A DNA stretch of 64,000 bases from Toxorhynchites rutilus septentrionalis (taxonomy: Eukaryota; Arthropoda; Insecta; Diptera; Culicidae). The stretch is taken from NCBI RefSeq assembly GCF_029784135.1, contig NC_073746.1, positions 242,476,307-242,540,306 on the forward strand, given 5' to 3'. This document shows positions 55,601 through 64,000 of the stretch, piece after piece (the stretch's first letter is position 1; each line of letters begins with the position of its first letter). The notes below the pieces were generated by a model. It made no database searches. It saw nothing but the letters and a program-made list of their open reading frames with translations, and was not told the origin of the DNA. Position numbers and translations under genes: made by a program.

Positions 55601-57270
55601 GGATAATTCGCAACGACTGCTGTTGCCATAGACAAACTCGGTGATTGATTCACAATCATCAATTGTGCCGTGTGGTTAATTGAAATGTTTTATGCGCCTC
55701 GTTATCCTCTTTTCGCATTTTTTGTTGTTGTGCACTGCAATTCGATGCATTTTTCTGATGCTTTCTGCTGCTGCTGCCTAAAACTGGGAGGGTGATAAGC
55801 AAAGGGCTGTTTGTGTCTTTCAGTTTTTTTTTGCGAACCTGGGTTTCTTTCCTTCGATGGGGTGAACTTTTTCACTCGATCAAGTGAAAGGAAAATATTT
55901 ATATTGGCACAGGTAATTTACGATTTCTAATAATGGATATAATGCTTTGATGCCAGAAAATGGGATTGAGATAGAAATCAGAGGAATTAATGATGTTGTC
56001 ACTCTATAGGGATGGATGTTTTCGCCACTATGGCGCTAAAGATGTTATCTGCAGAGTAGATACTCATTTTTAACACCTATTGTATGTATCGGTAAAGTAA
56101 ATCATTATCCCATAGCTGGCCCTTCTCTAATCATTGTTTTCAATCTATTGTAAATCTGAAGAACAAACTGCCTTCCGGGTCATTTGAAAAAGTGTTTTTT
56201 ATAGAAAATTAACAAAACAAGCACATATAATTTTCAAAATTTTGGTTTTGGTTAGTTCAGCGGTTTCCAAATATTACCTTTTTACGATAGTTGTGTAATT
56301 AATATCTGATCTATGCCACGAACATCACGCCCAAGTCCAACAACCGATTGTGTCAGTTAGATTGTTGCAAAAAATTGAGAAGCGGATTTTTTTGTTTTTT
56401 AATGTTTTCTTAATTTTTTTTGAAAATATTCATCGCGGTTTAGAAAAACTGGAGCTGGTTGTCTTATTTCGAGCTCATTCCATCTAAATTGATCGTCATA
56501 TATATAGATATGAATTACTTATTTTTTTAGTCACTCAAAAGCCAAAACGTTTCAGCTATTATTTTGAGTCGTATAAAAAAAATCCATTCGAAAAAAAATT
56601 GCAAGGTTATTTAAGCGTGGATCCTGCCGATGAAATATGAGGTTGGAAAAACAGAAATTCATTACTTTTCCAGTATAAGACTATAGAGATCGATATCTCG
56701 TGAAATATTGATCAGACAATTAAATTTTTAGCTCGTTGTTAAGGTTCACATTAGAATAAAACAGTTGTTATGTTTTGTTTGGTTCATTCGGTTATGACTT
56801 ACAATTTGTTGGAATTAGATGTAACAAAAAAAACATGCACTTTACAGATTTTTTTTTTCGGTAACTGTAAAAATTAAGCGAGGTGACTGAAATTGTGAAG
56901 GGTGTTTGTAATTTTGATTTTTCAGTGATAAGAAAATTTTCATCGTGAGAAAAAAGTGAAAATCGATTACGAGAGTCTATAATTAACTCCTAGTAACTAT
57001 GAAGTATATTCCAACTATCGAAATTCATACAGTGCATTCTGAACATTTAATTCTGCAAATCTGACATTAACAGTCAAACCTGGGTCCCGCTGATTGCTCG
57101 GTTAGTTTGAAACATAGGAAACGATCCTTTAGCAATGTCAGCATACGTTTGCCCGGTTAATTTTTGTTTTGAATTACGATACCGCGCCATAATATTTCTA
57201 GCCTATTACACTTTTTCTGAGTGGTTGTATCTGTTGCAGTCGTTTTCTGCAGCGATTTATTCCGGGAACC
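52641..57270. other. Long AT-rich stretch, no gene found
   Basis: At 53531-53760 there is a left end like that of MITE M1 (AGGGTAAATGATTTTTGG) and a weak inverse (GGTTTACCCTAAAAATG), perhaps a decayed relative. 54060-55060 and 55490-55800 look like single-copy DNA with balanced composition and no recognisable coding frame. Elsewhere only short unconvincing open frames are seen. Confidence 0.45.
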
Positions 57271-57279
57271 GAAAAAAGG

Positions 57280-57485
57280 AAGGTTTTTCTGTCATACAAA
57301 TGAAACATAAATTTCTGCATAACTCGAGAACTAATCAAGCAATTGGAACCAAGTTTGGCATGTGGATGATTTAGGAGGCAATAATTGTTTCTATGGTGGT
57401 TCGACACACCTACTTCCTCTCTAAGGGCAAGTGGCTGTCATACAAATGAAACACAAACTTCTGCATAACTCGAACCGAAGGGCCT
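57280..57485 (-). repeat. Inverted copy of the 52163-52640 tandem-unit repeat
   Basis: TGTCATACAAATGAAACATAA and its variant at about 57436 are the inverse of the TTCATTTGTATGGCAG blocks, with CATAACTCGAGAACTAAT as the inverse of the adjoining block. About one and a half units are present. Confidence 0.6.
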
Positions 57486-57489
57486 GGCC

Positions 57490-57740
57490 GGGTAAGGGAG
57501 TAAAAAGTGCCCCCAAAACCAAATCACCAGCTGTATAGGATATTAAATAAGAAATTTTGGCGGTTTTTTTGAGCCCCTATGTGGTTTAACATAGGGTCTA
57601 TGGTGACAAACGTACTTTTTCGTTTATTTCACGCCATCCTCAAGAGCTTCGAGATAAAAATTTGAAAAAAAAATACTGAATGTGCATTGCATACGGTCAT
57701 GTATTTAAGTCCGCTCGTCGAGAGCCGCACACAATGAAAT
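57490..57740 (+). repeat. Dispersed repeat H, copy 1
   Basis: GGGTAAGGGAGTAAAAAGT through CCAAATCACCAGCTGTAT to GAGCTTCGAGATAAAAAT recurs at 59450-59710 and partly at 60510-60680, and inverted at 61310-61440 and 61640-61890. It appears to belong to the same family as the window start. No protein is encoded. Confidence 0.6.
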
Positions 57741-57914
57741 TCATGCATAGCATCAATCCCATTTAGGAATGAAATAAGCGCGATTTTTGCGCGTAAACCT
57801 GAGCAACATCACTTCTCTCTCTCAGTTCATATCTCTCCCTTTCAAGCTCCCTCAGAGCGTATGCCGCACCCCATCACGATTCTCAAGAGGATTTTTATGT
57901 GACCTTTTTTTCTT

Positions 57915-58142
57915 TACGGGGAGTTTCCAATTAACGCGGATTTTCCAATTAACACGGTTTTTTTACGCGGATTTTCGAATTAACGCGGTTTTTTTTACGC
58001 GGATTTTCCAATTAACGCGGTTTTTTACGCGGATTTTCCAATTAACGCGGTTTTTTTACGCGGATTTTCCAATTAACGCGGTTTTTTTTTCATGCTGTTT
58101 TTTTTACGAGGTACGTATCCCCCGCGTAAAAAAAACCTGGGT
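57915..58142 (+). repeat. Minisatellite with ACGCGG-TTTTCCAATTA units inside a MITE-like element
   Basis: About five units of 30-36 bases, each built from ACGCGGATTTTCCAATTA and a T-run. The right end (CCCCCGCGTAAAAAAAACCTG) mirrors the layout of MITE E ends (CCCCCGCACAAAAAAAGG), so this is probably a cousin of E in which ACGCGG replaces GTGCGG. The repetitive open frame across it is an artefact. Confidence 0.65.
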
Positions 58143-58334
58143 GTATAAGAAAATATCATTGCAATGAAACTCCATATGTGTATAAATATGTCAAAATTGA
58201 ATTTTTGTTGTTCTGTCATAGCGCTTTTTGTTTTGTTGTTTTGTTGTTCGTGTGCTTCAATTGTTCTTCAATTTCTTAATACTTTTATTCATTATGTATT
58301 TAATTATTTAGTTCTAGTTTATATCTTTATTTCT

Positions 58335-58880
58335 TGAATTCAATTGCGCCGTCGTGAATAGAGTTCGATAAAAAGTACGTCCGATGAATTACGGAATATA
58401 TCACCGGTCCGAACTGTTTTAGAGTAAATCTTTCGGATACCATCTCAGTTTTTCTAAAAATAACTCTCCGTCGTCGCAATTGGAGTTCAATAAAGAATAC
58501 GCACGACGAATAACGATTTGAATTTCCGCTCACATTAGTTTTATAGGAGTTTTTTCGGTTATCTTCTAAGGATTCTCTAAGATAAAATTGCGCAATTGGA
58601 GTTTGATATACAATACGGACAATGAATAACAATATATATTTTCGGTCTTATTGGTTTTATAGGAGTTCTCTCGGTGGCCTTCTCAGGCTTCTAAAGTATA
58701 TCTCTTTACCATCACGATTGGAATTCGATAAAGAGTACGCTCGATGATTAATATATATAATATATCACTGGTCCAATTAGGTTTAGATGATTATTCTCGG
58801 TTACTTTTTCAAGTTTCCCACAGTTAACTCTTCGTCGTCGCGATTGAATGCAATACAGTACGACAGATTTTAAGAGTTTT
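58335..58880 (+). repeat. Degenerate tandem array, about 120-bp unit, five copies
   Basis: Units recur at about 58348, 58470, 58588, 58708 and 58832. Each contains a GTCGTCGCAATTGGAGTTC-like segment followed by AATAAAGAATACGCACGACG and a TTTTATAGGAGTT block. Units differ by roughly a quarter of their bases by eye. It looks like an old small satellite array. No coding role is seen. Confidence 0.65.
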
Positions 58881-59449
58881 GAACAGTACGTGCGTAATAA
58901 AATATATAGCCAGTTCAATTATTTCTATAATATTTTTACATTTTTAACAGGTTTTAAAAGGTGGGCCGCGTTTACAGAATCACATCACTTACCGCAGTGA
59001 ATCCTGATTTTTAACCTATCCCACAAACAAATATCCCTTCCATGATAAACGCTAGGGAACCACGCTATAGAGGCGACCCTTCTGGCCTTCGGGCGGCGAA
59101 TATCATACTAACATTCCTTCCCTTCCCCTGGTGACTGTAAGGACGTGGCCGGCGTCGTTATTGACCATTTAAAGCTCGAATCACCGAAAATTGCACAACG
59201 AGAATGATTTGCTAGTCCCAAGCGTCATTCTGTGTGTTCTTTGTGCAATTTGGTTGGTTCAGGTCAATCACGGAGAGCAACTACGAATTGTACAGTCTAC
59301 CCAAGCTCAAGCCCAAGCTCAAGCTGAATGTGCATTTTACTACGGTGTATCAAGAAAAATTATGAAAAAAAATTTAAGTGCAAAAAGAAATATAGAAATT
59401 TTGTTTTTTTTTTATTTAGAGATTCAGTAGTACTCTAATTCATATTTAA

Positions 59450-59710
59450 ATGGGTAAGGGAGTAGAAAGTCCTCCAAACCAAATCACCAGCTGTATGGAA
59501 AATATTGTATAGGGTACTAAATAAAACATTTTGGCAGTAGTACCATATATTTGAGTCCTTATATGGTACATCATAGGATCTATGTTGAAAAATGCACCTT
59601 TTTATCTTTTTTCACGCCATTCTCAATAGCTTTGAGACAATTATAAGAAAAAAATACTGAAAGTACATCTTACTAAGGTGTATCGATAAATATTTTCAAA
59701 CAATTTTTTC
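59450..59710 (+). repeat. Dispersed repeat H, copy 2
   Basis: Starts GGGTAAGGGAGTAGAAAGTC and ends with TACTAAGGTGTATCGATAAA, matching copy 1 at 57490 and the partial copy at 60510-60680. Confidence 0.6.
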
Positions 59711-59729
59711 ATCGAAAAATCTAATCAAA

Positions 59730-59785
59730 TCAGGTTGGACTCGATTATCCGGAGTATTGATTTTTTTTTCACTCCGGATAATCGA
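59730..59785. repeat. Short hairpin with inverted ACTCGATTATCCGGAGT arms
   Basis: The left arm CTCGATTATCCGGAGT and its inverse ACTCCGGATAATCGA are separated by about 14 bases. The flanking CAGGTTGGACTCGATTAT resembles the terminal sequence of MITE M2, so it is probably the tip of a related element. Confidence 0.5.
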
Positions 59786-60509
59786 ATCAAAAAAAAATTT
59801 TTTATTCGTTTTTTTTGCATGTATTTTTAATTTTTTGAAAATAAAAGAGGAATTTGATTTTTGATCCATCCCCTTAAAGACAGAAAACACCTTTCTCACA
59901 TGAAACAAATAAATTTATCCAGATTCTCTCAGGAGGTGATAGACGATCATATTTGATGAAAAAAATCGTCCTACGCATATGTTCGAATTTCAACAATGAC
60001 AGAGTAAAAGAACTTTTTTTTTTGTTTCGGACTCTGTTGTATTAAACTGGCTGGTACGTTACGAAAGACGATTCTGATGCTTTCATTTGAAAGATGAGGA
60101 AATTTAGTACAGGATATAGTAGTGGAACAAGTAAATGAGTGGATTTTTATAACATTTTGGAAGTGAAAAACTCAAAAGTTAATAATTTTTAATATGTTAT
60201 TATTAATTTTATTCTAAAAATTTATATTAAACTAGACTGTTTCTATCAATTAAATTAAAGTTCTTTCACCGCTCTACAATTTGTTCTTTGATGCCCAACT
60301 TCTATCTTTCTAAATTTGGCTGCAATATCGATGTAAACAATTCTAGGTGAAAATTAAAGCAAAATCTTCAAAAATCACGATTTTTACCCCACTGTACATG
60401 TAATAGCCACTCAAATTTCACCTTAACGTTGAAAGGTCACATTTCTTCTTGAAATAAGCCATATTTGAACATATTTTTTTTTCCAAACTGTATATAATCG
60501 AGTCTAAAA

Positions 60510-60680
60510 TTCATTCATCATAGGATCTATGGTGAAAAATGCACCTTTTCATCTATTTAATGCCATTCTCAATAGCTTTGAGACAAAAATAAGAAAAACT
60601 AAACACTGATAGTAAACCTTACTAAGGTGTATCGATAAATATCTTTAAACAATTTTTGCATCAAAAAATCAAATAATAAA
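60510..60680 (+). repeat. Dispersed repeat H, copy 3 (partial)
   Basis: CATCATAGGATCTATGGTG through TACTAAGGTGTATCGATAAA matches the second half of copy 2. Confidence 0.55.
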
Positions 60681-61309
60681 AAAAATTTAAATACGCGGTA
60701 CAAAAAAATTTATATATTTTCTGGCATTTAGAAATTTGGAAAAAAATATAACTTTGAGACCCACTTCTGCTATAATTTTTATTTAAATGCGTTCGTATGT
60801 GTCTTTTTTTCTACAAGTGGCGTAATTTTTCTTGAATTTTTAAGAGCATTGCGAGACACAAAAATAATTTTCTTCATCGTCTGCATTATTATTTTTATTG
60901 TTTTGAAACCAATTATTTTATTGTATTCGTGGTTTTCAATTGTAAGATTAAAATAAGAAAATTATAACAATTTTAATTTTTTTTAAGTGTTCTCCTCATT
61001 AATCCGAATGATCTTTCCATAAGGACTTTATTATTTCTCACAGAGCTCTATCGTACTGTTGACTCCTATGAATTTGGTAAACCATCTAAATCCAATGTAA
61101 AGATAATCTCATATATTCCAATACACGAGAAAAAATTAATCTTTGTACAGCGCAATGCCCTAAATATACCGACAAAATTTGGACATATGAAAAACAAAAT
61201 TTAAATAAATATTAGAGCAGTACTGGGTCTCTAAATTCGAAATAAAATAAAAATACCCAACGGTCAAAAAACAATTTTTTTTGCGCATTCCTCTTAAAAA
61301 TTCAAAAAA

Positions 61310-61890
61310 AAATTACGCTACATGGACCATATAAGGACTCAAATATATGGTACTTTTGCCAAAATGTTTTATTCAGTACCCTGTACAATATTTTCCATAC
61401 AGCTGGTGATTTGGTTTGGGGGACCTTTACCCAGCCAGACCATAGAGAGAAATATAAAAACATATTTTTTTGTACTGCGCAACACTGAAAAAAATCACAC
61501 ATATCTAGAAAATCCGTAGGAACACATTTAAATATAAATTAGTACTACTATAATTAGTAATAATCTAATATAACTAAAAATAATAATCTCCTAAATTTTT
61601 TTTCAAAATTCCAATATTTTTTTGTACTTAAATTATTGATGAATTTTTTTTTGATAATTTTTCTTGATATACCGTAGTAAGATGCACATACAGTATTTTT
61701 TTTCAAATTTTTATCTCGAAGCTCTTGAGGATGGCGTGAAATAAAAGAAAAAGTACGTTTTTCACTGTAGATCCTATGCTAAATCACATAGGGGTTCAAA
61801 TAAAACGCCAAAATTTCTTATTTAATATCCTATACAACATTTGCCATACAGCTGGTGATTTGGTTTGTGGACACTTTTTACTCCCTTACT
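61310..61890 (-). repeat. Dispersed repeat H, inverted copies 4 and 5
   Basis: 61310-61440 (inverse of the CACCAGCTGTATGG block) and 61640-61890 (inverse, ending AGGGAGTAAAAAGTG-like at 61880) are oppositely oriented relative to copies at 57490 and 59450. The latter contains GATATACCGTAGTAAGATGC as at the window start. Confidence 0.55.
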
Positions 61891-62312
61891 CGGAAAGACC
61901 CTTTGGGATGTGAGAGTTTTTTTGGTACGATAAATGTTTCTTCGATGGTATGGCACTCCTCTTTCCTCTGGAAGGGAGAGGAGGTCCCATAAAAATAATA
62001 CACATATATCAACCAAACATATTCCAACCAAACATTTTCGGAGAACTCTGAAGGAAAATGGGAAAATTCGGAAAATTCAATTTGCATATATTCTACAATT
62101 AAATATATGAAATAGATTTTAATGGGGTAAAACGCACTCCTATGTTTTCTTCTATCTAAATAAATAAAAATGGATCACCGAATGTGTTGAAAAGAGTAAA
62201 ACTCGAGAAAGGAATTGTCCGATTTAGGACTGTCTTTAATCTATCATATTTTTTACATCAAACATCTATTCCATGTAACGGAGTAATATGTTGTTTGCAA
62301 GTGGTTGAAAGT
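61891..62312. other. Intergenic DNA, no gene found
   Basis: Shows a partial match, by eye, to the region at 51900-52060 (ATGTTTCTTCGATGG, TTGTCCGATTTAGGACTGTC inverted), so it is probably another fragment of the CTAGCTGACCCGGC repeat. No coding frame. Confidence 0.35.
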
Positions 62313-62440
62313 TCTAGAATACGCGTGATCACAGTGTAAGTCGGAAGAAATTTCTTTGACGAAAAATCCCCCGACCTGAACGAACCTGGACCTCCGGCAT
62401 GATAATGTAGGACACAAGCCACTCGGCAACGGGAGCACAC
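62313..62440 (-). mobile_element. tRNA-derived SINE (family S1), decayed copy
   Basis: The inverse has the S1 head and body (CCGAGTGGCTTGTGTCC and CAAAGAAATTTCTTCCGAC), but the B box is damaged by a small deletion. It abuts the TA microsatellite. Confidence 0.65.
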
Positions 62441-62441
62441 A

Positions 62442-63160
<719 letters not shown>

Positions 63161-63168
63161 ACACATTA

Positions 63169-63753
63169 CAGGCAAACCTTTTTTGTGCGGGGGATAGGGA
63201 CCGCATAAAAAATCGTGCAAAATTTCACCAGTAGCTTTGAAAAATCATGTTCGGTACACATTTTGAAAAAAAAACCTTTTTTGGGCGGTAGATAGGAACC
63301 GCACAAAAAAAGTTCCCCCAAGAAAATAACTCAAATCCACGCCGTTCACCGTTCAATTTCCTTTTGTTTCCCTGCTTCGCGACGGGAAAGTTTGCCTTTT
63401 CGGTTGCGACATGCAACTAAAAGCACAAAACAGTTATTTTAGTTTTATGTCGAAACGTGTTGCTGTTAAGAATCATGTCATGCAAACACTTAGAAAAACT
63501 TAGAGTATTTGATGGGAGGAAGGGAATGATTTCAAAAGTGGATAATTCAGACGCAAATATGCTTTTTTCGCACTGAAATGCACATAAACCATCGAAAAAA
63601 CTAAATGGACGATAACTTCGTCAAATATGCTTCTTTTCATATACTGCACAAAAAAAATCGCACAAAAAAAACCGCTCAAGAACAGAAAACCGCACAAAAA
63701 AATCGCACAAAATAAAATTCGCACAAAAAAACGCACAAAAACAGGTTTTACTG
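63169..63753 (-). mobile_element. MITE E, complete copy
   Basis: 585 bases flanked by TA (63167-63168, 63754-63755). The ends CAGGCAAACCTTTTTTGTGCGG and CACAAAAACAGGTTTTACTG are imperfect inverted repeats. Subterminal CGCACAAAAAAA / GTGCGG repeats are numerous on both sides. No transposase is encoded. This copy defines the element whose halves lie at 29868-30320 and 44472-44543. Confidence 0.8.
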
Positions 63754-63755
63754 TA

Positions 63756-64000
63756 TCACAGTATAGGATGAATTAAGAGCTTTATGAAAAGACACCTGGA
63801 ACATTCCAAAAGAGTTTCAATTGCGTGTGCAGCGTTTCATTTAAACAAATCGCGTAATCCTGGCTGAAAATGCTTTCATGTTTTATGCGAGCAAATGAGT
63901 TTAAGTAAGTTTACTATAACCTACAAGTATTATTTTAGATATAATGTTATTAAGAGTATTTTTACTGTGTAGCTTATTTTTTTTCAACGACTTTACCGAA
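63756..64000. other. Window end, no gene found
   Basis: AT-rich sequence without recognisable features. Confidence 0.4.

Noticed and set aside
57787..58167. A 126-codon frame with internal FQLTRFF-type repeats
   Set aside because: The repeats are translations of the ACGCGG minisatellite. There is no start context or domain.

Overview
This is a repeat-dominated eukaryotic window, almost certainly from a culicine mosquito and most plausibly Aedes. That call rests on AT-rich sequence with no operons, abundant Jockey/CR1-like non-LTR retrotransposons, mariner and rosa-type transposase remnants, many MITEs with TA, TTA or TTAA target duplications, tRNA-derived SINEs, and an env-bearing Ty3/gypsy (errantivirus-like) element. 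I did no database search, so the species is inferred. Only one convincing host gene is present: a small secreted Pro/Gly/Tyr-rich protein at 20658-20981, with its own core promoter and poly(A) signal.

Layout. 1-9.5 kb: foldback elements (942-1490, 1491-3200, 4161-5806), unique AT-rich DNA, and SINEs. The third foldback carries a decayed pipsqueak-type helix-turn-helix, which points to a pogo-like origin. 9.8-10.8 kb: 3'-truncated mariner. 11.4-20.4 kb: three non-LTR retrotransposon copies, one of them (16064-19690) with a clean 9-bp target duplication. 20.6-21.0 kb: the host gene. 21.7-25.3 kb: a TTA-flanked MITE, SINEs, a rosa-type DD41D element with both terminal repeats, and a TTAA-flanked MITE. 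27.2-45.2 kb: a nested transposon complex. 45.2-64 kb: mostly unannotatable sequence, nested MITEs, tandem repeats and a 111-bp TA microsatellite.

The nest at 28-45 kb can be read as a stratigraphy. A mariner appears split into a C-terminal part (27945-28742) and an N-terminal part (45079-45240) by a repeat I call the D repeat (copy D1). D1 is interrupted by a TA-flanked MITE (E). E is interrupted by a second D repeat (D2). D2 is interrupted by the env-bearing retroelement (31119-44020), whose CAAA target duplication is confirmed by an uninterrupted paralogous site at about 44639 in D1. The retroelement is itself interrupted by inverted D-repeat DNA in its leader (31503-33890) and by an antisense non-LTR element inside integrase (about 38147-42100).

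The most unusual observation is that D repeats seem to carry pieces of replication-dependent histone genes. These are a histone-type 3' stem-loop with a downstream purine element (44331 and 44936; decayed at 50332), a weak H2B-like reading frame just upstream of two of them, and, in the inverted D DNA, an H4-like coding fragment behind an ATTGG-octamer-TATA promoter array. This looks like a repeat family that captured histone-cluster DNA and was then amplified. I know of no description of it, but I could not check.

The retroelement keeps protease, reverse transcriptase, RNase H, integrase catalytic residues and a long env-like frame. Its gag and pol carry a stop codon and frameshifts, so this copy looks non-autonomous.
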